Source: Sulfurospirillum sp.
GTDB taxonomy: Bacteria > Campylobacterota > Campylobacteria > Campylobacterales > Sulfurospirillaceae
NCBI GenBank assembly: GCA_026987955.1
Contig: JALSME010000130.1
Coordinates: forward strand, 1-32,298
Direction: 5' to 3'
DNA length: 32,298 nucleotides
The position numbers and the translations under genes are program-made. Positions 8,457 through 16,550 of this stretch are shown piece after piece (the stretch's first letter is position 1; the number at the start of each line of letters is the position of its first letter). The notes beneath the pieces are model-generated. The model saw nothing but the letters and a program-made list of their open reading frames with translations. It did no database searches and was not told where the DNA came from.

Positions 8457-9143
8457 TTACACATTTGTGTGTTTTTGTTTTTTCCCGAGAAGATTGCTTT
8501 TTTTTAAAAAAAGCTTTAATCCTCTCCTCTCTTTTGGACCTATTTCATAACTTATCAAAGAAAGATACTTCAAAATCTCTTTTGGAGGTATGTTTCGTTC
8601 ATAGGCATATTTTTTTAAAATATATTGCGGTATTTTAGTATGATTGTTTTTAAAGCTATCTGAGATTTTTTTATAAGTATAAAAATGTCTATTTACACTA
8701 AGCCTAGCAAAAACAAATGGAAGTTTGTAGTTTTCATGCCAAACCTTTGCAAGATCTGTATAGTTGTTGGGGTTCTCTAGATATAGTTTTAAAGCACTAT
8801 CTCCAATATGAACTTCACCATCAATATTTAAAACTCTTGCAAGGACATTTGAAGTAGCTGAGTGAGGATCCTGTGTGCTTTTACTGTTTTTTTTAACTAA
8901 AACACTTGTAACATGTTTTTTTGCTACAATTCCTAACGGTAGTGTTTTTATAGACTTGCGATTTGACTCAATACTAGAGATAAATGCACCATCAACTCTT
9001 CTATATTTAAACTCTCTATTTATCTTAGAAGGAAATGATTTTTTATATTCACAAGATTTTTTTAGTGCGTTGTTTAGAGATGATCTTTTTAAAAATAGGT
9101 GAAAAGGGAGTAGATTTATATAATCAATTTTACCAAAAATCAT
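8457..9143 (-). CDS. mqnA: Chorismate dehydratase MqnA-like (futalosine menaquinone pathway)
   Basis: MqnA converts chorismate to 3-enolpyruvylbenzoate, the first step of futalosine-type menaquinone synthesis, the route used by Campylobacterota. The protein opens MIFGKIDYINLLPFHLFL, the typical start of this periplasmic-binding-fold family, followed by the FKYRRVDGAFISSIES and HIGDSALKLYLE blocks. I chose the ATG at 9143 (228 aa). A TTG at 9164 is also in frame, but it directly abuts a TATAAT hexamer (9170-9165) and would have no leader. gdhA follows closely on the same strand. Confidence 0.85.
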   Translation of the reverse strand: MIFGKIDYINLLPFHLFLKRSSLNNALKKSCEYKKSFPSKINREFKYRRVDGAFISSIESNRKSIKTLPLGIVAKKHVTSVLVKKNSKSTQDPHSATSNVLARVLNIDGEVHIGDSALKLYLENPNNYTDLAKVWHENYKLPFVFARLSVNRHFYTYKKISDSFKNNHTKIPQYILKKYAYERNIPPKEILKYLSLISYEIGPKERRGLKLFLKKSNLLGKKQKHTNV

Positions 9144-9164
9144 GCATACACTTTTTTTAGGCAA

Positions 9165-9211
9165 ATTATATCATATAGTTAGACTATTTTGGTATAATCA
9201 TAAAAAAAAGG
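9165..9211. promoter_or_regulatory. Divergent promoters for mqnA (minus) and the aldolase-moa operon (plus)
   Basis: TATAAT reads on the minus strand at 9170-9165, 21 bases before the mqnA ATG. TATAAT reads on the plus strand at 9193-9198, followed by AAAGG at 9207-9211 and the ATG at 9221. The two -10 boxes are only 22 bp apart, so expression of the two units may interfere. Confidence 0.6.
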
Positions 9212-9220
9212 TAAATTGCG

Positions 9221-10240
9221 ATGCAACAATTTGGAAGTGACAACTATTCTGGTATCTGCCCAGAAGTATTAAATGCCTTAATTGAGTCAAATTCAGGTTC
9301 AGCAGTAGCATATGGAAATGATGAATATACTCACAAAATCTCAGAAAAAATAAGAGAGATTTTTGAGTGCGATTGCGAAGTTTTTTTTGTTTTCAATGGA
9401 ACAGCAGCAAACTCATTGAGTTTAGCATCACTATGTCAGTCTTATCATAGTGTTATTTGTCATGAAGTTGCTCATATTGAGACAGATGAGTGTGGTGCAC
9501 CAGAGTTTGCATCAAATGGCTCAAAACTACTTCTTGCAAGTGGGGAAAATGGAAAATTAAACCCGACAAGTATTGAAGAGTTGGCAACAAAAAGAACAGA
9601 TATACACTATCCAAAGCCAAAAGTTGTTAGTATAACACAGTCAAACGAAGTAGGTGTTGTTTACAGTGTTAAAGAGATTAAGGCTATTAAAAAAGTTGCC
9701 GATAAGTTTAACTTAAAAATTCATATGGATGGAGCAAGATTTGCAAATGCCCTTGTAACTTTGGGATGCACTCCTGCACAGATGACTTGGAAAGCGGGTG
9801 TAGATGTACTTAGCTTTGGTGGCACAAAAAATGGTATGGCATTTGGTGAAGCAGTTGTATTTTTCAAAAAAGAGTTAGCGGAAGATTTTGAGTATAGAGT
9901 AAAACAAGCGGGGCAACTTGCTTCAAAAATGAGATTTATCTCAGCACAATGGCTCGGACTTTTAGAAAATGATGTTTGGCTAAAAAATGCTCAAAATGCA
10001 AATGAAATGGCAACTTACTTTGCAAAAGGAGTTGAAAATATAGATGGAGTTCATCTTATGTTTCCAGTTGATGCCAATGAGGTTTTTATAAAGTTAATTC
10101 CAGAAATAGAAGTTGAACTTAAGAGAAAAGGATGGATTTTTCATGCTTTTATTGGAGGTTCAAATAGATTTGTGTTCTCTTGGGATTCAACCAAGAGACG
10201 AGTAGATGAGTTAATAAAAGATATAAAGGAGATAGTATAA
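9221..10240 (+). CDS. Low-specificity threonine aldolase-like PLP enzyme
   Basis: Fold-type I PLP enzyme of the beta-eliminating lyase/threonine aldolase family, cleaving beta-hydroxy amino acids such as L-allo-threonine to glycine and an aldehyde. The 339 residues include HMDGARFANAL (aspartate that contacts the PLP ring nitrogen, about residues 168-178) and LSFGGTKNGM, whose lysine (about 203) should bind PLP. It begins the operon that continues with moaD, overlapping its start by one base. The link to molybdopterin genes looks like shared transcription rather than shared chemistry. Confidence 0.88.
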   Translation: MQQFGSDNYSGICPEVLNALIESNSGSAVAYGNDEYTHKISEKIREIFECDCEVFFVFNGTAANSLSLASLCQSYHSVICHEVAHIETDECGAPEFASNGSKLLLASGENGKLNPTSIEELATKRTDIHYPKPKVVSITQSNEVGVVYSVKEIKAIKKVADKFNLKIHMDGARFANALVTLGCTPAQMTWKAGVDVLSFGGTKNGMAFGEAVVFFKKELAEDFEYRVKQAGQLASKMRFISAQWLGLLENDVWLKNAQNANEMATYFAKGVENIDGVHLMFPVDANEVFIKLIPEIEVELKRKGWIFHAFIGGSNRFVFSWDSTKRRVDELIKDIKEIV

Positions 10241-10461
10241 TGATAAAAGTAGAGTTTTTAGGACCACTTAACAGAGAGCCAATAGAGGTAGATATAGAAA
10301 GCTTGAGTGATTTAAAAGAGATGTTTAAAGACGATAAAGAGTTGCAAGAGTGGCTCGAGATTTGTGCAGTTGCAGTCAATGACGCTTTAGTTTGCTCACT
10401 TGATACTAAAGTAAAAGATGGCGACAAAATATCACTTCTACCACCAGTCTGTGGAGGCTGA
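10240..10461 (+). CDS. moaD: Molybdopterin synthase small subunit MoaD
   Basis: Ubiquitin-like sulfur carrier that donates sulfur, as a C-terminal thiocarboxylate, to precursor Z in molybdopterin synthesis. The 73-residue protein ends in LPPVCGG; the terminal Gly-Gly is the diagnostic adenylation/thiolation site. It overlaps the upstream aldolase gene by one base and is followed by moaE after 3 bases, so the two synthase subunits are made together. Confidence 0.93.
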   Translation: MIKVEFLGPLNREPIEVDIESLSDLKEMFKDDKELQEWLEICAVAVNDALVCSLDTKVKDGDKISLLPPVCGG

Positions 10462-10464
10462 TAA

Positions 10465-10905
10465 ATGAGTCTAGAGTTGCACGATGGACCTCTACATGTA
10501 GAGGAGATAACAAATCGATGGTTTAATGAGATGAGAGATAAAAACTATGGTGCATATATACCTTTTATTGGAATTGTAAGAGATGAAGATGGTATAAGTG
10601 GACTTAGTTTTGATATATATGAACCTATATTAAATAGCTGGTTTGATACATGGCAGAAAAAAGCTCAAAAAGAGGGAGCATATCTTTTAATGGCTCACTC
10701 TAAAGGAGATGTTCCAAATCATACAAGCTCATATATATCAGCAGTTGTTAGTCCTCAAAGAAAAGTAGCTTTGAAGTTTATCAATGACTTTGTAGAAGAT
10801 TTTAAGGCATCGGCTCCTATATGGAAATATGATTTGGTTGATGGTAGAAGAGTTTATGCAAAAAGCAGAAGTACAGCCTTAAAAGGTGCAGGATTGTTAA
10901 AATGA
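10465..10905 (+). CDS. moaE: Molybdopterin synthase catalytic subunit MoaE
   Basis: Large subunit of molybdopterin synthase, inserting two sulfurs into cyclic pyranopterin monophosphate. The 146 residues show the family pattern: the early FIGIVRD block, the AVVSPQRKVA stretch (about residues 91-100), and the catalytic-lysine region SAPIWKYDLVDGRRVYAKSR (about 115-134). Sequence around residues 70-85 (HSKGDVPNHTSSY) departs from the common 'HRxGxLxxGE' pattern, as in other epsilon-class forms. It overlaps moeA by 4 bases (ATGA). Confidence 0.92.
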   Translation: MSLELHDGPLHVEEITNRWFNEMRDKNYGAYIPFIGIVRDEDGISGLSFDIYEPILNSWFDTWQKKAQKEGAYLLMAHSKGDVPNHTSSYISAVVSPQRKVALKFINDFVEDFKASAPIWKYDLVDGRRVYAKSRSTALKGAGLLK

Positions 10906-12116
10906 AAATGAAGTTTAAAGATTATGATGAAACAATAGAGGATTTAGTTAGATCTATGGGTGGTGTTGAAACATTAATCAAAAATGTTTTTTTAACAGAT
11001 GCTCAAGGTATGGTTTTAGCAGAAGATGTGGTTGCAAATGAGAACTCTCCAGTGTATGTAACTTCGTCAATGGATGGTTATGCAGTTAGATTTGATGACC
11101 AAGAAATGGGAGTTTTAAAACTTTGTGATTTTGTTCCTGCTGGAAGTGAAGCAAAAACAGTTGTTACAAAAGGAACTTGTATAAAGACTTTTACAGGATC
11201 ACTTATGAGTGAAGGAAGTGATACTTTAATCCCTATAGAAAATGTAGAAGTTCATAATGATCATGTCAAGATAATAACACCTGTAAGCAAAGGATTTGCA
11301 GTTCGACCTGTAGGAGAAAATTACTTTAAAGGTGAAGTACTGATTAGTAAGGGGACTAAAATAGGTTTCGCAGAGATTGGTGTTATGGCAGAGCTTGGTT
11401 ATGTTCAAGTTCCTGTATATTCTAAGCCAAAAGTTGGGATTTTAGCAACAGGGAGCGAGATTTTAGACTTAGGTGAGCCAAAAACAAGTGATGCCCAAAT
11501 AAGAAGTTCTAATCATGTAACACTTGAGGCAATTGTAAAGGCGAATGGAGCAGATGTTAGTAGACTTGGAATTGCGAAGGATGATAAAGAGATAATCAAG
11601 TATAAAATAACTGAGGCTTTAAAACATAATGATATAGTTATTACAACAGGTGGTGTAAGTGTTGGAGATTATGATTTTGTAAAAGACATCATAAGAGGAA
11701 TGGAGCCTGAGTATATTGTTGATGGAGCGAGTGTAAAGCCTGGACGACACATAAAGATAGTAAAAGTAGGAAGTAAGTATATATTTGCACTTCCTGGCTT
11801 CCCGTATAGTAGTGCAGTTATGTGTTTTTTATATGTTTTGCCTCTTTTAAAGTCTATGCAAGGTTTGAAGAAAAGTAGTGACTATATAGAAGCTGAGATA
11901 GAAGAAGATTATAAAAAGAGATCGGCATTTACAGAGTTTACAGCGTGTAATCTAGTATTAAGAAATGGAAGATTTTTTGTTAATCTAGATGGAAAAAAGA
12001 TGGGTAGTAGTGCAATATTGACTAATATGTTAGATCAAAGCGCACTTTTGAGAATTGAGCAATCGGTAAAATTGATACAAAAAGGTGAAAAGGTAAAAGT
12101 TTTACCTATGATATAG
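10902..12116 (+). CDS. moeA: Molybdopterin molybdenumtransferase MoeA
   Basis: Inserts molybdenum into adenylated molybdopterin. The 404 residues have the MoeA order: an N-terminal domain with SSMDGYAVR (about residues 55-63) and GTCIKTFTGS, the MoCF-binding domain with TTGGVSVGDYDFVKD (about 248-262), and ALPGFPYSSAV (about 300-310). The C-terminal beta-barrel domain follows. The start overlaps moaE. Molybdate transport and the other cofactor genes are not nearby. Confidence 0.95.
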   Translation: MKMKFKDYDETIEDLVRSMGGVETLIKNVFLTDAQGMVLAEDVVANENSPVYVTSSMDGYAVRFDDQEMGVLKLCDFVPAGSEAKTVVTKGTCIKTFTGSLMSEGSDTLIPIENVEVHNDHVKIITPVSKGFAVRPVGENYFKGEVLISKGTKIGFAEIGVMAELGYVQVPVYSKPKVGILATGSEILDLGEPKTSDAQIRSSNHVTLEAIVKANGADVSRLGIAKDDKEIIKYKITEALKHNDIVITTGGVSVGDYDFVKDIIRGMEPEYIVDGASVKPGRHIKIVKVGSKYIFALPGFPYSSAVMCFLYVLPLLKSMQGLKKSSDYIEAEIEEDYKKRSAFTEFTACNLVLRNGRFFVNLDGKKMGSSAILTNMLDQSALLRIEQSVKLIQKGEKVKVLPMI

Positions 12117-12122
12117 GAGTAT

Positions 12123-12944
12123 TTGATGGAGCAAGAGTTACAAAGTGTAAGTAAGTTTTATGATGTTGTAATAGAGTTTATTACAAATTATAGTTTTCAA
12201 ATTTTGGGAGCTTTAATTATCTTTACTATTGGTATATTTGTATCAAAGTATGTGTATAAAATACTTGATAATATATTAAAGACCAAGATAGATGAGACAC
12301 TGAGTGGTTTTGTTGCCAATTTTGTTAGGATACTTATAATTGTTATGATGGGAGTTTTAGCTCTTGGAAAACTTGGTATTTCTATAGGGCCTTTTGTTGC
12401 AGCTTTAGGTGCACTATCATTGACTGCTGGTTTAGCTCTTCAAGGGAGCGTAGCAAATTTTGCTGCAGGCGTTGTTCTTGTTGCAACTAAACCTTTTAAA
12501 ATAGGCGATACAATCACGGTTCATGATGTTTATGGTGAAGTTGAAGATATAAAATTAGCATATACAGTATTGAGAAATGAAGATCAAGAGCAGATTACAA
12601 TACCAAATAAATACATGATAGGCGATATTTTAGTAAACTCTTTTGAGCGACGCATTGTGGAGGGAAGCGTTGGTATAGCATATGATAGCGACGCACAAAA
12701 TGCGATAGATGTTATTAAAAAAGTAATCTCATCTTGTAGTGAGATTTCAGACGAACAAGAGCCAATCATAGGTATTGAAAAATTTGCAGAGAGTTCAATC
12801 GATATAGGCTATCGTTACTGGGTGCCAACAAAGAGTTTTTTTAAGACCCAATATGATGTAAATCTAAAAATTTTTGAAGCCTTAAGAGAAGCTGATATAG
12901 CTATACCATTTCCTCAAAGGGAAGTTACTATTATTAGTAAGTAA
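12123..12944 (+). CDS. Small-conductance mechanosensitive channel, MscS family
   Basis: A 273-residue inner-membrane channel that releases solutes on hypo-osmotic shock. There are three hydrophobic segments (about residues 22-42, 63-85 and 88-118). The third is the Gly/Ala-rich pore helix, seen as ALGALSLTAGLALQGSVANFAAG, cut here to the recognisable core GLALQGSVANFAAG. The cytoplasmic beta domain starts with FKIGDTITVHDVYGEVEDI. It begins 6 bases after moeA and is the last gene of the operon. Its 3' end overlaps the convergent YqaA-like gene by 11 bases. Confidence 0.93.
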   Translation: MMEQELQSVSKFYDVVIEFITNYSFQILGALIIFTIGIFVSKYVYKILDNILKTKIDETLSGFVANFVRILIIVMMGVLALGKLGISIGPFVAALGALSLTAGLALQGSVANFAAGVVLVATKPFKIGDTITVHDVYGEVEDIKLAYTVLRNEDQEQITIPNKYMIGDILVNSFERRIVEGSVGIAYDSDAQNAIDVIKKVISSCSEISDEQEPIIGIEKFAESSIDIGYRYWVPTKSFFKTQYDVNLKIFEALREADIAIPFPQREVTIISK

Positions 12945-13374
12945 TTTTAGCGTTTATAAAAAAAGTATCATATATGTAAAGCAAAAAAGCATAACGAGCA
13001 AGTTTAGAGATAAAAACTAAAATTAAAAACTTCCAAAAGTTGTAACGCAAGACTCCAGCTACGAAAGTGATGGGATCACCTATGAGAGGAGTCCATGCAA
13101 GAAGAAGTGCAAATACTCCAAACTTATCAAAATATTTTTTTGATTTCTCAATATACAGAGGGTTTATGTAGTTTTTTTTAGAAGCCCAGTTAGTACCATA
13201 TTTACCTAAAAAGTAGTTTACAACTGAGCCAAGAGTATTTCCCGTAGTTGCAAATGTAAGAAGTAAAAAAGTATTAAGACCTTCTGATTTGTAGTAAAGA
13301 AGTAGTGCCTCACTTCCTAAAGGAAGCAGTGTAGCTGCTCCTAATGAAGTGAAAAAAAGGATTAGATAAGAGAT
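12934..13374 (-). CDS. YqaA/DedA-like membrane protein lacking a normal start codon
   Basis: An open minus-strand frame of about 146 codons that fills the apparent gap between mscS and the MFS gene. It encodes a clear SNARE-associated/DedA-like (YqaA) protein: LGAATLLPLGSEALLL near the N-terminus, TTGNTLGSVVNYFLGKYG, then LLLAWTPLIGDPITFVAGVL, with three to four membrane segments. There is no ATG, GTG or TTG before codon ~112. The only good site is ATC at 13374-13372, 9 bases after an AGAGGA ribosome binding site, where homologues would have their initiator Met. It overlaps the end of the MFS gene by 13 bases. It may use a rare start, be coupled to the MFS gene, or be silenced by an ATG-to-ATC change. 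Confidence 0.75.
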   Translation of the reverse strand: MSYLILFFTSLGAATLLPLGSEALLLYYKSEGLNTFLLLTFATTGNTLGSVVNYFLGKYGTNWASKKNYINPLYIEKSKKYFDKFGVFALLLAWTPLIGDPITFVAGVLRYNFWKFLILVFISKLARYAFLLYIYDTFFINAKITY

Positions 13375-14675
13375 AGGATCTTTTCCTCTTTAATGATATT
13401 TGAATTGTATTTAACTATAAGAAGTTTTTCATTTTCATTTTTGTACCACTCAATTATTCCTGTTGTTGTGTTTAAATTACTAAGTTTGTCTTCATTAAAC
13501 TTACCGTAGTCTAAGTATATGTTTTTAGAAAATATTGGGTTTTCAAGAGTAAATATCATAAAAGCCCAAGCTATACAAGTAATTAAAACAGTAATAGCAA
13601 TATACTCTATGCCATACCATTTTAAGATATGTCCACCCCATAAAGCACCTGTAAAAGTTCCAAGGTAACCAAAAGAGTTAAAAATTCCAAGTGCAGTTCC
13701 CTTTTGATGAATTTTAGCATATTTACTTGCAAGTGATTGTAGCAGTGGCTCATGTATGTTAAAACCAATAAAAAATACAATAACACCAACTATAAAACCA
13801 AAAGAGCTTGAAGCATAGCCCATAATCGCATAAGAAAGACCAAAAAGTAAGATACCAATCATCAGAACAAGTTTTGGTTTCTTCTTTTTTTCTCCCATAA
13901 CAGCAGAAAAACCCATGGCAAAGATACCAAATATCATTGCAGGAACATATACATGCCAAAGCTCTGTTTTTTCGTAGTTAAACTCTCTTACCATCAGGAT
14001 TGGTATGATTAAAAATGCCAAGGTCATCATACCTTTTTGAAGCATGTTTGTTATGTTCATTTTCATTAGGTTTTTATCTTTCAAGATTAGAAGGATCTCT
14101 CTTTTGTCATTTTTATAGTCATGAATAATTTTTGGGGGAGTTTGAACCTTTGTATGAAGAACTAAGATAGCTAATAATGCACAAAAAGCAGTGATAAAAA
14201 ATAGCATATCTAATCCCCAATAACCTGCTATTAGCGGTCCAGCTACCATAGAGATTGCAAAAGTTACAGCGATACTACCACCCATCATAGCCATGGCTTT
14301 TGCTCTCACTTCTTCTTTGATGAGGTCACTTATCATAGCAGTTGCAACAGCACCAATAGCACCAGCACCTTGAAGAAGTCTACCAAGAATCAACATCCAG
14401 ATATCATCTGCATTTGCAGCTACGAGTGAACCAACCATAAATATAATAAGACCAATAGTCAAAGTAGTTTTCCTACCAATTTTATCTGATAGTATTCCAA
14501 ATGGAACTTGCAGTAGCATCTGAGTCAGTGCATATCCTCCAATAGCAATACCAATTAGAAGTTCATTTGAACCATCTAATTTCAAAGCATATATTGACAA
14601 TACAGGAAGAACAATAAAAAGCCCTAAAAATCTTAAAGATATGATAAGATTTAGAGGCATAATAGTTTTTAGCAT
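13362..14675 (-). CDS. Major facilitator superfamily multidrug-type transporter
   Basis: A 437-residue inner-membrane exporter with about 12 hydrophobic segments, a central cytoplasmic loop around residues 180-200, and a hydrophilic C-terminal tail of about 55 residues. The MFS signature between helices 2 and 3 reads GILSDKIGRKTTL, and helix 5 has the GPLIAGYWG pattern of drug/proton antiporters. Substrate is unknown; arabinose-efflux/YajR-like annotations are common for such sequences. It is divergent from the phosphagen kinase and precedes the YqaA-like gene on the same strand. Confidence 0.88.
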   Translation of the reverse strand: MLKTIMPLNLIISLRFLGLFIVLPVLSIYALKLDGSNELLIGIAIGGYALTQMLLQVPFGILSDKIGRKTTLTIGLIIFMVGSLVAANADDIWMLILGRLLQGAGAIGAVATAMISDLIKEEVRAKAMAMMGGSIAVTFAISMVAGPLIAGYWGLDMLFFITAFCALLAILVLHTKVQTPPKIIHDYKNDKREILLILKDKNLMKMNITNMLQKGMMTLAFLIIPILMVREFNYEKTELWHVYVPAMIFGIFAMGFSAVMGEKKKKPKLVLMIGILLFGLSYAIMGYASSSFGFIVGVIVFFIGFNIHEPLLQSLASKYAKIHQKGTALGIFNSFGYLGTFTGALWGGHILKWYGIEYIAITVLITCIAWAFMIFTLENPIFSKNIYLDYGKFNEDKLSNLNTTTGIIEWYKNENEKLLIVKYNSNIIKEEKILSLI

Positions 14676-14728
14676 AAAATTTTCCTAAAGTTTAAATAAG
14701 AGCAATTTTACCCTAATTAAACTTTAGA

Positions 14729-14746
14729 TATAATATAAGAAAGGAC
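14729..14746 (+). promoter_or_regulatory. Putative promoter and RBS of the phosphagen kinase gene
   Basis: TATAAT at 14729-14734 and AAGGAC at 14741-14746, 5 bases before the ATG at 14752. The leader would be very short (about 10 bases). Confidence 0.5.
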
Positions 14747-14751
14747 AAAAA

Positions 14752-15735
14752 ATGCAGTCACTAATGAAAAAATATTTAACAGATGAGGTTTATGGTGAAT
14801 TAAAAAATTTGAAGACAAAAAGTGGATATACCATAGATATGGCAATAAATTCTGGTCTTAAAAATCCAGATAGTTCAATCGGTATATATGCTGGTGATGT
14901 GGAGTCTTATGAGCTTTTTAAAAGCATATTTGATCCTATCATACAAGAGTACCATGGAGAATATGAAGCACATAAAACAGCTCTACATGTAGAGGGGCTA
15001 AAGGGCGGCAATATAGAAGATGATCGTATAGTATCTACTAGAATTAGGGTTGGAAGAAATTTAACTGACTTCCCACTTGGAACTAATGTCTCAAAAAGTC
15101 AAAGGCTTGAAGTTGAAAATAAGATAAAAGATGCACTAGATAATCTTACATGTCAAGGTAAGTATTACTCTTTGGAAAGTATGAGCGAAAATGATAGAGC
15201 CAAGTTAATTAAGGACCATTTTTTATTTAAAGAGGGCGATAGATTTTTAGAGGAAGCAGGGCTAAATCGTGATTGGCCAAGCGGTAGAGGAATTTATCAC
15301 AATGAAGATAAGACTTTTTTAGTTTGGGTCAATGAAGAGGATCAACTTCGCATCATAAGTATGCAGCAAGGCGGTAATATCAAAGAAGTTTTTACTAGGC
15401 TGGTTTTGTATATAAATGAGCTTGAGAAGTATTTGGAATTTGCATATTCAAATAAGCTTGGTTTTATTACAAGTTGTCCAACAAATTTAGGAACTGCGAT
15501 GAGAGCAAGTGTGCATGTAAAGCTTCCAAACCTCGCAAAAGATATGTCTAAATTTGAAAAAATTTGTAACGAATACCACTTGCAAATAAGAGGTATTCAT
15601 GGTGAACACTCAAAAAGTGAGGAGGGTATTTTTGACATTAGCAATAAAAGAAGACTTGGGGTTAGTGAGATAGAGTGTGTTCAAGATATGGTCAATGGAG
15701 TTAACATACTTCTAAAAGAAGATGGTGAGTACTAA
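14752..15735 (+). CDS. ATP:guanido phosphotransferase (arginine-kinase-like phosphagen kinase)
   Basis: Phosphagen kinases move phosphate reversibly between ATP and a guanidino compound, buffering ATP. Common in animals, they are sporadic in bacteria. The 327 residues cover the all-helical N-terminal domain with the guanidine-specificity stretch SSIGIYAGDVESY (41-53), STRIRVGRNL (95-104), catalytic-Glu region NEEDQLRIISMQ (Glu196; most relatives have His at the Gln), reactive-Cys motif CPTNLGTAMRAS (Cys242), and the ATP-binding flexible loop RGIHGEHSKSEEGIFDISNK. All core blocks are present, so this is a full-length enzyme and not the protein-arginine kinase McsB. Arginine is the most likely substrate by inference. 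Confidence 0.92.
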   Translation: MQSLMKKYLTDEVYGELKNLKTKSGYTIDMAINSGLKNPDSSIGIYAGDVESYELFKSIFDPIIQEYHGEYEAHKTALHVEGLKGGNIEDDRIVSTRIRVGRNLTDFPLGTNVSKSQRLEVENKIKDALDNLTCQGKYYSLESMSENDRAKLIKDHFLFKEGDRFLEEAGLNRDWPSGRGIYHNEDKTFLVWVNEEDQLRIISMQQGGNIKEVFTRLVLYINELEKYLEFAYSNKLGFITSCPTNLGTAMRASVHVKLPNLAKDMSKFEKICNEYHLQIRGIHGEHSKSEEGIFDISNKRRLGVSEIECVQDMVNGVNILLKEDGEY

Positions 15736-15761
15736 GCTACTAGTACCTCATCACCCATAGA

Positions 15762-15786
15762 TTTAAGGTAGATAGTCTACCTTAAA
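15762..15786. terminator. Bidirectional hairpin terminator
   Basis: An 11-bp stem TTTAAGGTAGA with its complement around a TAG loop, between the phosphagen kinase gene and the convergent DUF411 gene whose stop is at 15789. The ends are A/T-rich on both strands. Confidence 0.75.
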
Positions 15787-15788
15787 GT

Positions 15789-16220
15789 TTAATGTCTCTC
15801 ATAAATAAATGTAGAACCATCTGTTCTAATTGCTATGATATTGTAAGGCATTTTTTTGTTACCCATCTCCATACCAGGACTGCCAACTACCATACCTGGA
15901 ACCGTTAAGGCTCTTATATCTTTTGGCTTTTCTGTTAATAGTCTTTTTATAGCGGAGTAGTTTACATGACCTTCAATCGCATAGCCATCTATAAGTGCAG
16001 TGTGACAAGATGCATATTGGGCAGAAATGCCATTTGCTCTTTTTAGAGTGTCAAAGTTTTTTCTTACAACAGTCTGTATGTTGAAGCCTTCTGCTTTCAT
16101 CTGTGCTATCCAGTTGGTACAGCATCCGCAGTATGGGTTTTTGTAAACAACCATATCTGTTGCGATTTGTGCGTAACTAAACGAGAATGCCATTGCTACA
16201 ATTAGTAGTATTTTTTTCAT
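15789..16220 (-). CDS. DUF411 periplasmic metal-binding protein
   Basis: A 143-residue protein with a cleavable signal peptide (MKKILLIVAMAFSFSYAQ). The mature part has the DUF411 pattern: VYKNPYCGCCTNWIAQM with a CxCC cysteine cluster, an ASCHTA motif, EGHV, and GMVVGSPGMEMG with several methionines. Family members occur in copper and heavy-metal resistance loci and are thought to bind metal in the periplasm. Its ATG overlaps the stop of the upstream cytochrome gene (ATGA). Expression should follow the operator/promoter at 16520-16550. Confidence 0.85.
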   Translation of the reverse strand: MKKILLIVAMAFSFSYAQIATDMVVYKNPYCGCCTNWIAQMKAEGFNIQTVVRKNFDTLKRANGISAQYASCHTALIDGYAIEGHVNYSAIKRLLTEKPKDIRALTVPGMVVGSPGMEMGNKKMPYNIIAIRTDGSTFIYERH

Positions 16221-16513
16221 TTCAATTCCTTTATGTGTTTTGCTAATGTTGGTATTAGGTTATCTGGTATATTTTGCATCTGCATTTTCATGATAGCTCC
16301 ATAACCATAGTTGTCAAGTTCACCTTTTTTGTATGCAGTGAGTATAGCCACTAAATCACTCTCATCTAGTTTTTTGATACTAGGAACTTTTTGGGCATAT
16401 GTTTTTTCAGCCTTAAGTCCATGACAAAACTTGCAAGAGTGATAAAGAGAAGGTCCTTCACCCTTTGCCCAGAGTGATAGTGTTAATAATACAATTGTTA
16501 GTAAAGTTTTCAT
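16217..16513 (-). CDS. Small periplasmic cytochrome c
   Basis: A 98-residue class I-like cytochrome: signal peptide (MKTLLTIVLLTLSLWAKG), then haem site CKFCH at about residues 27-31, and a Met-containing stretch KMQMQN near residue 75-80 that could supply the distal ligand. It is translationally coupled to the DUF411 gene. There is no Shine-Dalgarno; the ATG lies 6 bases from a TACAAT hexamer, so the mRNA may be leaderless. It probably carries electrons in the periplasm for the metal-handling proteins or a terminal oxidase. Confidence 0.85.
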   Translation of the reverse strand: MKTLLTIVLLTLSLWAKGEGPSLYHSCKFCHGLKAEKTYAQKVPSIKKLDESDLVAILTAYKKGELDNYGYGAIMKMQMQNIPDNLIPTLAKHIKELK

Positions 16514-16519
16514 GAGTGT

Positions 16520-16550
16520 ATTGTAGTTTTTTAGTGTGGAGTTAGTGTGG
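16520..16550 (-). promoter_or_regulatory. Promoter with 11-bp-period direct repeat (operator), cytochrome-DUF411 unit
   Basis: On the plus strand TTAGTGTGG occurs at 16531-16539 and again at 16542-16550, an exact direct repeat with 11-bp period. On the minus strand this reads CCACACTAA twice, then a TACAAT -10 at 16525-16520. The last ACACT is 7 bp from the -10 box, the same geometry as the sites at 19904-19935 and 26039-26070. It overlaps the end of the kinase gene at 16542. OmpR-family regulators typically bind such repeats. Confidence 0.6.

Noticed and set aside
8453-8638. 61-residue plus-strand ORF over the gdhA-mqnA junction
   Set aside because: It overlaps two supported minus-strand genes and has no recognisable features.
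9164-9164. Longer mqnA start at TTG 9164
   Set aside because: The codon abuts the TATAAT box, and the family N-terminus begins at the ATG at 9143.
13362-13392. Programmed frameshift joining MFS and YqaA-like proteins as the main explanation
   Set aside because: The YqaA frame is -1 relative to MFS and a weak GAAAAG site exists, but there is no strong slippery heptamer. A ribosome binding site before ATC points to separate initiation. Kept only as an alternative.
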